Shown in pieces: positions 53,311 to 63,085 of a stretch of 64,000 nucleotides of DNA. How positions within the stretch are numbered: position 1 is the first letter of the stretch; every line of letters begins with the position of its first letter. The stretch is from Cerioporus squamosus. Taxonomy: Eukaryota > Basidiomycota > Agaricomycetes > Polyporales > Polyporaceae. The notes beneath the pieces were generated by a model. That model was not told the origin of the DNA and did no database searches. It saw only the letters and a list, made by a program, of their open reading frames with translations. The stretch covers positions 204,190 through 268,189 of the forward strand of contig JABYQS010000034.1 of assembly GCA_022592435.1 (NCBI GenBank). Direction: 5' to 3'. The translations under genes were made by a program, and so were the position numbers.

Positions 53311-55993
53311 CAGTTGCGATTATCATTCTGGTCCCGTCCTCTTCTAACTCGGTCATTAGGCCTTCATTTGAGACCGCTCCCTCGCCCGTGAAGATCCTAA
53401 AGGCATGCCCTAGGCTACCATGGATTGTCACGCATCTATTAAAGGGTTCCAGACCGTCGCTCAGGTCCTCTTGCCGGAGGTCCTCCATGTTCTTCCCTTC
53501 ATAATCTTCAGGTTGTCCCAGACTTGGGTTCCACTTACCCGGGAGTGTACTAATCATCGCTTTTGCCCTTACACTACATAGGTGTGGGTTGTCGCAGCCC
53601 GAAATCGCTCGAGAGCGTGCGCAGCCCGCGCACTTGCAGGTTGCATTCGGTCGGTGTGTCGCATCTTCGAGAGTTTGCGCTAGTATCAAGAAATCTCCAA
53701 CCGTTTTAGCCCCATGTTTGGACTGTAGGCAGGTGAGGAGCTTCGATGGCACTGTCAGGCGGCCCAGCCTAATCCTATCCGCGTATACGTGGTCCCACAT
53801 TGGCATTGCCAGTAAGATTCTCCTAGAGAAGGCAAGTCCTTCCAGCCGTAGTCTATATTTCTTCGCAACCTTCATCATGCCCTTCAGCTCGTCCGGTTGC
53901 CCTCTAGCTCGAGGATTCCATTGCTGGAGGAAGGGATTGAGTCGTAGTTCCTGTTGGCGTGGTCTGCAGTCTTTCGGGACGTGGGACGCTAACAGATCAT
54001 CAGCAAGGAAGGCCCACAACGGCCGTTCCTCGCTCAGATCTAGGTAAGATTTCAGCCACATGACATCGATGGCCTCATTTCTGGCTGATAGATCCAGCAT
54101 CCCCAGCCCTCCTTGAGCTACCGGGAGGAAGAGGTGTTTCATTCCCACCGGCGTATTATGGCGATCGTCCCACATGTATCCCCGTATGATCTTCGTGAGT
54201 CTCTTTAAGATCGCTTCTGGCATCCGCTGAACTGCCGTCAGGTATTGTGTCATACCTCCTACTATCATTTGTATGACATGCTTTTTACCCTGGATGGACG
54301 CATGTCCTGTCTTCCATCGCGCAATTACCTGCATCAAAGGTTGTCTCATTGCTACGATTTTTGTGAGTACCAGCGTCCAGACGTCGACCTGGTCGATGCC
54401 ATTTCCGAAAAAGGCTCCCAGGATTCTGACCGCCTCGCCGTCTCGTGCAACATGTACCCCTCGCGGGTAGTTCTTCCAGATTCCTGTGGAATGGTACGTC
54501 TCCGCCATGTCTCTGCGGAAGTCAGGACTCCCTATGGGGATGATCTCCGTTTTGCTGATGTTAAATCGTGCCTTTGCTGCCGAGCACCAGGTATCCAGGA
54601 CACTCTGCAGGGTGCTGAAATCATCCCTACTCGACAAATATACTGTGGTGTCGTCGGCAAAGAGAACCGCCTTCAGGGTCTCATTACACCTCGGGATGCT
54701 GAAACCTTCAACTTCAGATTTTCTAATCATCGCCGAGAGGGGCTCGATGGCGAGGTCGAAGAGAAGACAAGAGAGCGGGTCGCCCTGCCTGACCCCTCGG
54801 TAAACCCGGTATGCTTTACTCAGTATTCCGTTGATCATCACTGAGGTGTCCGCATACTGGTATAGGGATTGGATTAAGCGGATGAAAGAGTCGGGTATGC
54901 CGAACTTTTTCAGAACTCTCCACAAATAGTCGTGCGCGACCTTATCGTAGGCCTTTTCCTGGTCGAGCGCAACGATCGCTCCGTCGGCCTCGTTCTTCTC
55001 GGCCCAGGCCATCATTAGCCGAGCTAACTGGGTGTGGTTGTGTATTTTCCTCCCAGGTACGAAACCCGCTTGTGCCTTATGAATCAGACGCGGCGCCACC
55101 TCCGCCAGACGAACTGCCAAAGTTTTGCTTAGGAGCTTATAGTCAGTGTTCAGCAGGGTAATTGGCCTATAATTGACCACTCTTGTGCATTCTCCTTTCT
55201 CTTTGTAGATGGGGGCAATCCAGCCGTGCGCAAGTGAGGTTTCTGGATCAACGCCATGGACTCTCATGTCCTCAAAAGCCGCCCTCAGCAGGCGTACAAA
55301 GTCGAAGTCCGTCCGCTCAGGGAAACGTGCATCTTCGATATGCCTTGCATGGAGCGCTTTCCAGAACTCGAAGGGGATGCCGTCTAGTCCCGGTGAGGTT
55401 CCGTTTTTCGCAAAGTGTAACGATAGCACGCATTCCTCATAAGTGATCTCGCTTCCCAGCCCTCCTGCTTGCTCACTGGTCACCTCTACATCCAGGCTGC
55501 CTAGGGCAGTTTTGATGTCCTCCTCTCGTTCGTCCACCGGTTTCACACTGCCGTCGTCACGTTGTACATGCATGTGGTGGGCCCTCGCCATCTCCGCCAT
55601 CTGGACGGAGTCTGTTTCATAGACCTTTTCACCCGATACTCCAGTTCTATCTTCTCTCTCGAACGCGTTAATGATGTCACGTGGCGCGCACTCCCTATGT
55701 AACTTGGACCAATATTTGGTAGGTCTATCGCCGTATAGCCGGTGTGTTGCCCTCGTGTTTTGCTGCTGTTGCTTATATCTTCTCTGCTTCAGGTGGCAGA
55801 TTTGTTTTGTCAAAACTTCCGCCTCGGCAGTCTTATCTAGGTCAGTGAGGTCCCGATTCCCCTTTATTTGCCTTAGGGCTTGCTCTCTTTCTCGGATTTC
55901 TGCAAGGAGTTTTGGCACCAGTTCCCCTTCTCGTTTCCGCGCCAGGGCCATTGCGCTCGTTTTGAAGCAGTGGAGTATTCGCTGTGGATTCAT
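53141..55993 (-). CDS. LINE ORF2, reverse transcriptase part
   Basis: A 950-codon open frame. The thumb/palm motifs are readable: NGTSPGLDGIPFEFWKALH, GWIAPIYKEKGECTRVVNYR, PITLLNTDYKLLSKTLAVRL, AGFVPGRKIHNHTQL, VALDQEKAYDKVAHDYLW (motif A), GVRQGDPLSCLLFDLAIEPL (motif B) and KAVLFADDTTVYLS (FADD, motif C). The FADD catalytic box is the usual LINE variant. It copies element RNA into DNA at the nicked target. The N-terminal start at 55993 is not a real start: the frame should continue from the endonuclease part but is offset by one base at a GGGGG run (about 56008-56012). Confidence 0.92.
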   Translation of the reverse strand: MNPQRILHCFKTSAMALARKREGELVPKLLAEIREREQALRQIKGNRDLTDLDKTAEAEVLTKQICHLKQRRYKQQQQNTRATHRLYGDRPTKYWSKLHRECAPRDIINAFEREDRTGVSGEKVYETDSVQMAEMARAHHMHVQRDDGSVKPVDEREEDIKTALGSLDVEVTSEQAGGLGSEITYEECVLSLHFAKNGTSPGLDGIPFEFWKALHARHIEDARFPERTDFDFVRLLRAAFEDMRVHGVDPETSLAHGWIAPIYKEKGECTRVVNYRPITLLNTDYKLLSKTLAVRLAEVAPRLIHKAQAGFVPGRKIHNHTQLARLMMAWAEKNEADGAIVALDQEKAYDKVAHDYLWRVLKKFGIPDSFIRLIQSLYQYADTSVMINGILSKAYRVYRGVRQGDPLSCLLFDLAIEPLSAMIRKSEVEGFSIPRCNETLKAVLFADDTTVYLSSRDDFSTLQSVLDTWCSAAKARFNISKTEIIPIGSPDFRRDMAETYHSTGIWKNYPRGVHVARDGEAVRILGAFFGNGIDQVDVWTLVLTKIVAMRQPLMQVIARWKTGHASIQGKKHVIQMIVGGMTQYLTAVQRMPEAILKRLTKIIRGYMWDDRHNTPVGMKHLFLPVAQGGLGMLDLSARNEAIDVMWLKSYLDLSEERPLWAFLADDLLASHVPKDCRPRQQELRLNPFLQQWNPRARGQPDELKGMMKVAKKYRLRLEGLAFSRRILLAMPMWDHVYADRIRLGRLTVPSKLLTCLQSKHGAKTVGDFLILAQTLEDATHRPNATCKCAGCARSRAISGCDNPHLCSVRAKAMISTLPGKWNPSLGQPEDYEGKNMEDLRQEDLSDGLEPFNRCVTIHGSLGHAFRIFTGEGAVSNEGLMTELEEDGTRMIIATDGSCLHNGEKRAQAGAGVFVESDQRLNQCFRPPWRYRAVESNGRDCSYPIGMLHGR

Positions 55994-56004
55994 CGTGGCC
56001 GACC

Positions 56005-57276
56005 TTACCCCCGCGGCTTCAAGAGCTGTAAGTTGCGTAGCGCTTCAAGTCCTCGTTGTTTTGTTGATCTAACCAGATGTTTGTCTTTCAGGAGCTGCAG
56101 AGGGTAAAGCGGTCGTCCGTCCCCCACCACCGGCGCATTATCGGGGTTAAGTTGGACCATGATGAGACTGTGATCGGTTCTGACGCCGGCCTCGCATATC
56201 TTCCATTCTCTTGCCCCTTCAAATACCTTGGGGTTCGTATAAATGCGGTCGAGCCTCGAGAAGATCGCATTCGTACCCGATCCTCTATGAAAGGTATATT
56301 CCCTCGTAGTGGGGTACGTCACTCGCCATCCATCAGTGATCATCAGTCCGAGGCTCATCTTGAGCTCGTCCAGTGCGATAACTGACTGGTCCGGTCCGTT
56401 GCTCACCGGGAGCCTGTCAATTGCGTCCTCGACGTTATTGAAATCCCCGGCCATGACATGCGGTCGGGGGAGATCAGGGTGGTTTTCATAGTACCGTTGG
56501 ACCTCCTCAAAGAAGAGTTTTCGTTCTGTCACTCCATTCGAGGTCGGGGCGTACATGCATAGTATGTTCTTCGTGTCTCCGCCTTGGCATGGTAGACTGA
56601 CTTGGATTGCTTTCCCCGGTACGATCTCCGTCGTTTTGGCTTTGGCTGTGCTGACATATCTCGAATTTAGCACTATTGCCACTCCTTCCCGCTGTGTCGG
56701 GGCCTCCAGATTCTCCGAATGGATAAGCCGGATTTTCTTCGCGAACATCTGGTGGATTCTGGCCTTCCGTTCCTCTGTAAGGTGTGTTTCCTGCAATAGC
56801 AGGATACCAATCCTATGCTCCTTCATCATCCTATATATCTTTCCCCATTTATTTTCCGGGTGGTCTCGTATTAGATTCCCAAAACCATTGATGTTTAGCG
56901 AAGCAAGTTGCAAGGCCGTTCTGCGCTCTTTCCTTTTTTTCTTCCTTCGTCTCGGCTTTTCTCTTGGAGTCGTAGTCTCGCCCTGATTCCGGCGATTATT
57001 AGTCCTTCTTGAATCAAATTCCTCCTCTCCTCCTCCGTCTATCGTTCTCGTATCTTGACCGTTGACTGGCATGCTACCAAAACCAGACTGGTTATCATCA
57101 GACCCGCGGCGAGCATGCGCACCACAGGGACCTTCTTCCAGTCTGGGGCAAAGAAGACCGTTACCGAGCATGCCACTAATGTTTGGGTTCTGAGATGGTG
57201 TTTCGTTGTTCGTAGTTGCTTCAGTCGACCAGGCTACAACCATAACCTTGGTCCAAGATGAAGATCCCTCCATCAT
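56005..57276 (-). CDS. LINE ORF2, AP endonuclease-like part
   Basis: 423 codons. A basic, low-complexity lead (REKPRRRKKKRKERR) precedes an exonuclease-endonuclease-phosphatase fold with LASLNINGFGNLIRDH, LLLQETHLTEERKARI (catalytic Glu), YAPTSNGVTERKLFF, VMAGDFNNVEDAIDRL (GDFN) and VRTDHSLIMVQL (catalytic DH). It nicks the target DNA to prime reverse transcription. It ends LQLLKPRG-TAA. One extra G in the preceding G-run would carry it into the reverse transcriptase frame, so the stop is probably a single-base indel, with a -1 slippage site as a less likely alternative. Confidence 0.9.
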   Translation of the reverse strand: MMEGSSSWTKVMVVAWSTEATTNNETPSQNPNISGMLGNGLLCPRLEEGPCGAHARRGSDDNQSGFGSMPVNGQDTRTIDGGGEEEFDSRRTNNRRNQGETTTPREKPRRRKKKRKERRTALQLASLNINGFGNLIRDHPENKWGKIYRMMKEHRIGILLLQETHLTEERKARIHQMFAKKIRLIHSENLEAPTQREGVAIVLNSRYVSTAKAKTTEIVPGKAIQVSLPCQGGDTKNILCMYAPTSNGVTERKLFFEEVQRYYENHPDLPRPHVMAGDFNNVEDAIDRLPVSNGPDQSVIALDELKMSLGLMITDGWRVTYPTTREYTFHRGSGTNAIFSRLDRIYTNPKVFEGAREWKICEAGVRTDHSLIMVQLNPDNAPVVGDGRPLYPLQLLKDKHLVRSTKQRGLEALRNLQLLKPRG

Positions 57277-57803
57277 GGTGACAATGCATCCGTCTAGTAT
57301 GCAGCTACCAGTACCGACGCTTAGCTTACGCGCGAGTTGTCAAGCCTGAATAGGCTCCCGCTTGCTGATAATACGATAGGGCTTTCCTGTGCCTCAGCCA
57401 GTATATGTGGGCCCTACCGTGGCTGGCATTTTATTGGAGTTGTCGCTGCACAACACTGTGCCACGCAGGATCCGGCTGCCACCCCGGTGCGTACCATGCC
57501 GATTTAAACCGTGTTGACTTCGTCTCACCACTCTTCTGTTATGAAACGCAGACCTACTGGATCTTCTACAACCCTTCCGTTTCCGTGCCTTGCCAGCCTT
57601 CCTCAGTCTGACACTCGGCGGCGGCGGCTCTTCCCCATCTGAGAGAGTTGCCGCGTGCTACGGCCGCTTGCCCGCATCCACCACGACAGGTTCTCATCGC
57701 AACAGATCAAATGTGAGTAGGGATTCATCATTACAAAGCGACCTAAGATATTCGTCGTCGTCAGCCGCATTCTCCATATTGCAGACAAGCAGTCTGCTGG
57801 TCA
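57277..57803 (-). other. LINE inter-ORF spacer
   Basis: 527 bp between the ORF1 stop and ORF2 start, long for a LINE. No conserved coding segment seen; it may harbour signals for reinitiation or an internal ribosome landing. Confidence 0.4.
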
Positions 57804-60506
57804 TCATCGCCGTATCATGGGCGACCAGGCTCCCCTCTTCATCCCTCGCAATCCTCCCGTCGGCTGTTTACCGTGCCCTCGGCTACCTCCGCGTCCTCCC
57901 GTTCCAGAAGCTCGTCCGTGCCCTGATTGGCTCCACCAGTTGCCGTGCTCCGAGCCCGCGCCCAGCTGACCCTGCTGCCCGTTCTTCCTCAGCATGCCGT
58001 GCACGGCTCCTCCTCGTCCTCGTCCTGCTCCGCCTCGCGTCACTCCCATGATCTGCAGTCTCGTGTGAGTCCCTGCGCCCGCATCCGGCCCTTTCCATCC
58101 TCTCATCTTGGGGAAGGGGCAGTCCTCCTCCTCATGGTCAACGCCCCGGCATCCTGCGCACCAGAAAATGCGTCTTGCCACTCCAGCCCCGCAGAGGAAG
58201 GAGTTGTACCGGTGTGCGCGTATCTCCTCTACCCACTCCCGCCAGGCGTCCATACCGTCCGAGGGTGGTAGGATGTAGATATTCGCCACGTATGCTCCCT
58301 CGCGTGTCGCCATCACTTTGATTTCCAGCGAACGTAGGACGTGCTCAGCTCTCCTTCCCTCCGGTATGTGGCTCAGCAGGTTATTTGATCTCGTTAGGTC
58401 GGCCAGCCTCTCGAGCATATACTCTGAGCGCAGCGTGCCTAGCACCGCCGTCTTGATCGCGTCGGCGTCCGGCCTGAGGAAACCCACCAGCCCGCAGACC
58501 CAGCGCGGGTTTTTGAGCGATCGCGGGTACGTGATTATCGTGACTCCTTTTGACGTAGCAACCCGGACCTTGACCATCTCCCAGGCACCCGCCTCTGATA
58601 GTCCGCGTATCGCCCACGTGAAGGGTAGATCCCTCGACGTTAGCTGGCGTCTCCACTCCGGGTCCGGAGGGATGACGTGGAAACCCGTTTCCCCAGTGAT
58701 CATCGTAGTCATGCCGGACACCGAGGTCTCGATGTGCCGATTGGTCGCATCGTTTTCCGTATACTTGTAGTTGTAGACTGTAAAGATGACTGTAGGCTCC
58801 TGTCCCCACCAGACCACCTTGATGAAGTCAGCCGACTGTCCTCTGAGTAGGGTCTCCGGATCTTCAAAGTGCACAGTCCACTTCTCGTCGTGTGGGTCTT
58901 CCACCGTCACCGGCAGGTCCGCTACACCTTCCTCGCAGGTGACCACTGTCGGGATCGCACCTCCTACCCCAGGTCCCCTCCTGGCTTCGGTCGTTGCGTC
59001 AGCCCAGCCAGTGCGTTCGTAAACCATCGGCTCCTCTCCCTCGCCCTGGCCGTAGTTTTCACCACCTCGACGCATGCTGGATTCATCGCGTCGTGTCGAG
59101 TGGCAGCTGCCATCGCGCCCTATTGCCATCGTCGGCCTGCTACCAGTGTCCGCCGTCGTGCATCGTTCGGCAGGACGGCTCTCATCGTGGTCGCGCATCG
59201 GAGGTTCCTCGATCCAGCCCTGGTCGTAGGCTCGGCATTTCTCGCTATACAACCACGCCTTCGTATTCGGCACTGCCGACCACCGTTCACCTGGAAGTTG
59301 GTCCTCTCCCTCCACACTTCCCTCCTCGTCGTTGTCTCGTTGTCCGCTCATCTCGTTCTCACGCCAGACTAGGTCGTCAATCGCTCTCCTTGGGACCTCG
59401 TCCGCCTCCGCCTGTCCTCGACTCATCTTCTCCGGGGCGTAGCCTCCCGGCCAGCACCCAGGGGTGTTCGTCCTCGGTTCAGGCCGCCTATCCTCTTCCG
59501 TCTCCCGAAGGGACTCCATGAGTGCATGACGACGCTCCTCGAGCTCCACGAGTTCCCGCCTATTCTGTTCGCGCCTCGCCTGGCGTTGGTCCGGGGTCCT
59601 CAGGAGGCTGCTCTCCTCCTCCTCCTCTATGTCCATCGCACTCGTCCGATAGCTCGCTTGCGAGAGCGCACGTGGTACTGCTCTCTTCCCGTGTTCTCCT
59701 GCCCTTTCCCCGGCTGCTGCTCCTTTTGCGTAGGAGTGTATAGCCGAGGCGACGGTACTGACACTATGGGGAGTAGGAGCGTGTCCGGAAACATTTGCGC
59801 CACTCTGGTAGACGTGATCCGTGAGTGGGGGTTGTTTGTTCTGCCGTGGTGTGAACATGTATACAGGTGCATGGAGACTAATTCTACCTCCGCGTTCATT
59901 TCCGCTGATACCCCAAGGGTTCCCGACTAGTTCGTGGATGGATGGTAGTCGGAAGCCCACACCTTTTTCACCGTCCTCCTCTCTCCTCGGCCTCCTAGAC
60001 GAACGGTTGCGTTCTTCACTGACTACGGAACCCGTCCAGGAGCACTTCCGAGGCGTCATCACACGATCCGATAGGATAGGCTCGGATGGGTGCTTACTCA
60101 AAAAATCTTCCCATTTCTCTGCGCGTTTGCAGGAGAGTTCGCGTTCCTCGTCGCTGTAGACGGGCTCGTCCTCTCTGGCCGTCGTCATCTCGTCGACCTC
60201 GCCCTCTTCGCGCGGCCCCGCTTCGTGCTCGTTGAAAAGGTGGGTAGCCGGAGCAGGCCCGACCGCCGACCACATGTCCGCCGTGCCGTAGCTCTCAGCC
60301 GTCGTCTCGCGCGCGTACACTTGGCCACTCCGAGGGCCGTCTGCTTCGTCCTCGGTCCACGATTCTATCGGAGAGCTGGGAGGGAGTGAGTCGTCGTTGT
60401 CGGCCCGTCGGCCATCCCGTCCACCATTCTCCGGCTCCTGGGTGCCCCTCTGCGTCGTCTCGTCGTCGGTCGCGACAGGGACGTCCTCCAGCTCCGTCGT
60501 TGGCAT
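57804..60506 (-). CDS. LINE ORF1, gag-like RNA-binding protein
   Basis: Uninterrupted 900-codon frame starting MPTTELEDVPVATDDETTQR. The first 500 residues are charged and disordered (Glu/Arg/Asp-rich, with RREEDGEKGVGF and SLLRTPDQRQARREQNR). The next 250 residues look folded (PETLLRGQSADFIKVVWWGQ, ITGETGFHVIPPDPEWRRQL, IRGLSEAGAWEMVKVRVATS). A single CCHC knuckle FWCAGCRGVDHEEEDCPFPK follows, then an RG/GG-rich tail (TRGGAGRGRGGAVHG). Proteins of this kind coat LINE RNA in the RNP needed for retrotransposition. The long intact frame contrasts with the broken ORF2. Confidence 0.85.
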   Translation of the reverse strand: MPTTELEDVPVATDDETTQRGTQEPENGGRDGRRADNDDSLPPSSPIESWTEDEADGPRSGQVYARETTAESYGTADMWSAVGPAPATHLFNEHEAGPREEGEVDEMTTAREDEPVYSDEERELSCKRAEKWEDFLSKHPSEPILSDRVMTPRKCSWTGSVVSEERNRSSRRPRREEDGEKGVGFRLPSIHELVGNPWGISGNERGGRISLHAPVYMFTPRQNKQPPLTDHVYQSGANVSGHAPTPHSVSTVASAIHSYAKGAAAGERAGEHGKRAVPRALSQASYRTSAMDIEEEEESSLLRTPDQRQARREQNRRELVELEERRHALMESLRETEEDRRPEPRTNTPGCWPGGYAPEKMSRGQAEADEVPRRAIDDLVWRENEMSGQRDNDEEGSVEGEDQLPGERWSAVPNTKAWLYSEKCRAYDQGWIEEPPMRDHDESRPAERCTTADTGSRPTMAIGRDGSCHSTRRDESSMRRGGENYGQGEGEEPMVYERTGWADATTEARRGPGVGGAIPTVVTCEEGVADLPVTVEDPHDEKWTVHFEDPETLLRGQSADFIKVVWWGQEPTVIFTVYNYKYTENDATNRHIETSVSGMTTMITGETGFHVIPPDPEWRRQLTSRDLPFTWAIRGLSEAGAWEMVKVRVATSKGVTIITYPRSLKNPRWVCGLVGFLRPDADAIKTAVLGTLRSEYMLERLADLTRSNNLLSHIPEGRRAEHVLRSLEIKVMATREGAYVANIYILPPSDGMDAWREWVEEIRAHRYNSFLCGAGVARRIFWCAGCRGVDHEEEDCPFPKMRGWKGPDAGAGTHTRLQIMGVTRGGAGRGRGGAVHGMLRKNGQQGQLGAGSEHGNWWSQSGHGRASGTGGRGGSRGHGKQPTGGLRGMKRGAWSPMIRR

Positions 60507-62194
60507 CTTCGATTAGGTGGTGGGATGGGACAGGTGCCGTGAAACAGAGGGAAAACAGCAGGGGAGGCCACAGAGGGGGAGGGACAAGGGGGAAAAGGGA
60601 CGGTCGTTGCTTCTTCCCGTCTGCCAGCACTCATATGCACTGGCTGTCGTCGTGTGTTTGCCCACTTTCCTTGTTAATCTACCTTCTCCCGCACCCTCGT
60701 GCTCCATGAGCCTCCAGACTCTCGACCAGGATGTGTATTGGTTGTCAGAGGCCGTCAGCGCTTCTCGCCTTACTACTGGTTTACAGGAAGGGCGAACTTC
60801 TTGTCCTTTTCTGGCGAGGCACCAGCATGCACCGCACCCGCACGTGTCGCCCATTTTTTCCCTAAACGGGCAGGTCTGCTTTGCTGACACGCTTCCCGCT
60901 CTTCTGTCTTCCTCCTCTGTCTCTTCCTCCTTCGATTCTCTCTTTTCCACTGTCCTGGACTCCTCGTATTCCAGCGGTCGCCTGCACACGCAGGAAACGT
61001 CTGTCGCATCTACTCGTTTGTCGGTGAGTTGCAGTCTCTGTCCTCCTGCGCGGTTGCTTTCGTCTTCTCCTCGGTTCCTTGCCTTCCACGTCACCCTTCC
61101 TCGTCGCAGCCTCTCTCCTGGCGCTGATACTCGACATCTCATTTGTTAGCCCATCCTCTCCGCACACTCGTTGCTTCAAAACCCCGTTTACTCGTCTGTA
61201 TAGGAGCCTTTGGCCGAGGCACAGACTCGAGCGCAGGAGCAGGAGCATTCTGTGAGTTCTCGGTCACCAGTTGCACGAAATTCCTCCCATCATCCCACGT
61301 CATGACTGACGTCTGCTTTCGCTTGGCGTCCTTGCGCTCCCTTTTTGCTCTTCCCTCCGTATACTTCGTCTCAGTGTCGCCTCTCCCAGTGTCCCATGCT
61401 GAGTTTTGCCCCAGAACCTATCTGTTCGCGCCACATCCAGCCTGTGCGCCTCGACCTCCGCCTGCACGTCCCGACTTCTGCCTGTCCTTCCATTTCTTGC
61501 CGGTGTGTGTGTTGCCCTTCCGGCTGCGCGAAAGTACGTCGTTGGCTGACGCCTTCTCCTAGCTCGTTTTCATTGATCCCGTCCAACTACTCCGCCATCG
61601 TCCGCGCTTCCTGCGCTTCACCGTACATGCGCGCGCTCCGGTAAGTGCAGACCTTGTAGTCTTCCTCCTATTCTTGCTCACTCGTTCGGGTTTGTCGCAG
61701 GCTCCGAGACTTGGTTTCACGTCCGCGTTCCTCTATACCTACGGCATCCCATCGGTGTCGTTTCCCACACGCCGCTCGTTTTCAGAAGTAAGCTGCCTTC
61801 GGCATATCAGATCGTCATCCTCATCTCGGCTCCGTCGTCTCTCGTGGCCTCGCCATCACTGCACGTGCGGTACGTGCTTGCACGTCATGTTCTAGGTTCC
61901 CTCCTCTACTCCCTTCGTCGTGTTTCCGGTGTCTTCCTACGTTAACCGCCATCATCGGTATGTTTTAGTAGTGTTTCCTGCCATAATCATGCTTACCCCT
62001 CCTGTCTGACTAGCGTACTTTTCGTTCATCTCCTATCGCGTGCACGTCCGGTGTTCGCGCTCGTTATCATGGCGGCTATCATGCCCTCGCCTTCTGTCTT
62101 TTCCTGTCTCACCTATTTAAACTTGCAAGGGGTTGACCGTCCACCATCCCTTCATGCTTCGTTAGAAGGTTGGTGAAGTTCCTCTTCTCCTATC
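60507..62194 (-). other. purine-rich (minus) region upstream of LINE ORF1
   Basis: 1.7 kb strongly pyrimidine-rich on the plus strand, continuing the composition of ORF1. Many overlapping ORFs in several frames are low-complexity and unsupported. Probably the LINE 5' UTR or an adjacent related element. Confidence 0.45.
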
Positions 62195-63085
62195 CTATTT
62201 AGCATAATCATACTTCATCCACAGATGAAGCGCGAAAGTTCCTTCGCCTGTCGTTCTCAGATCCTCGTACGCCTTATCATCTCGCTTCGCCGGTCTCACC
62301 CGGAAGGTCTTCCCGGTGTGGGCTCTCGTTCCCTTGAGCCCGCATTCACTCGCTCCGCACCTTGGCGTAGGCCGCCAGGGTATGTTCCCTTCAAGTGGTG
62401 CTTCCTCCGTGCTTCCCGGGCGGCTGCTCGGTCCGCTCAGGCGTCCTTCGCGAATCGTCGTTCCGGGGACGAGCGGCATCTCCAGTTCCACCGTCCTCAC
62501 TCTGTTTCCTCGACATTCATTGCGCAGCATAGCCTTCATTTCTCCTGACGGCTTCCGTATGATCTCCGCCACTCTGCCGACGACGTGAGGATCGTAGGGT
62601 TCGTACTCGTCCAGCGTTGCGCCTCGTACCACCTTCCTGTTCTTCGCCAGAGCCACTAGCCGGACCTTTGTTCCGATATCCAACGGCGTCGTGGGGTTGA
62701 GGGTGGTTGTGTAGACGTGCCTCTGTTCCCTATCCCCTCCTGTCCCTCCATGTTCTTCACCATACTCCTTCCACCATGCATACACGCTCGTCTCCTCCTC
62801 CTGGCCGTTTGCCTGACTCTCCTCCCATCCTCTGCACTGCACGCCCTCTATGGTCCAGTTACCTGGCCATCGTCCTTGTCTAGTATCGTGACCTGTATCG
62901 GCGGTGTACGTGCTGGATTTGCAGGTTCTTCTGGCTGGCCTGCTGTCGGTGCGCGCGTTGGCATAAGGTTCTGCGCCGACCGTGCAGGTGCTTTGTGTCT
63001 CCTGCCCTTCTCCACGCTTTGCCCTCCCCTTTGTTGTCACCCCTCTCCCACTTGCCACGCACTCTCTCTTCCTAGTTCCCTTCAT
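62195..63085 (-). CDS. unassigned ORF upstream of LINE
   Basis: About 296 codons from the first ATG (MKGTRKRECVASGRGVTT) to TAA at 62195. The N-terminal half is Arg/Gly/Thr-rich and disordered. The C-terminal half has a regular beta-rich pattern (DIGTKVRLVALAKNRKVVRG, DPHVVGRVAEIIRKPSGEMK, RVRTVELEMPLVPGTTIREG) that looks like a small folded domain of SH3/Tudor-like size, though no family is recognised. It has the same strand and composition as LINE ORF1, 1.7 kb downstream. It may be an extra LINE-borne ORF, part of another element, or chance. Confidence 0.35.
   Translation of the reverse strand: MKGTRKRECVASGRGVTTKGRAKRGEGQETQSTCTVGAEPYANARTDSRPARRTCKSSTYTADTGHDTRQGRWPGNWTIEGVQCRGWEESQANGQEEETSVYAWWKEYGEEHGGTGGDREQRHVYTTTLNPTTPLDIGTKVRLVALAKNRKVVRGATLDEYEPYDPHVVGRVAEIIRKPSGEMKAMLRNECRGNRVRTVELEMPLVPGTTIREGRLSGPSSRPGSTEEAPLEGNIPWRPTPRCGASECGLKGTRAHTGKTFRVRPAKRDDKAYEDLRTTGEGTFALHLWMKYDYAK

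Larger units (their letters stand above)
51796..60506 (-). mobile_element. LINE (non-LTR retrotransposon), Tad1-like organisation
   Basis: Minus-strand element, at least 8.7 kb. From 5' to 3': ORF1 57804-60506, a 527-bp spacer, ORF2 split over 57276-52048, a structured 3' UTR and a 20-nt poly(A) (plus-strand T-run 51796-51815). The module order endonuclease, reverse transcriptase, RNase H, zinc-binding tail and a CCHC-bearing ORF1 match fungal Tad1/I-group LINEs. The 5' end is not defined: the sequence right of 60506 keeps the same purine-rich minus-strand composition to the window end. No target-site duplication can be paired. ORF2 has two compensating single-base frameshifts; ORF1 is intact, suggesting a young copy. 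Confidence 0.92.

Noticed and set aside
60517..61149. 210-codon plus-strand ORF
   Set aside because: Ser/Leu-rich translation of the pyrimidine-rich strand upstream of the LINE; no domain, many similar ORFs in other frames.
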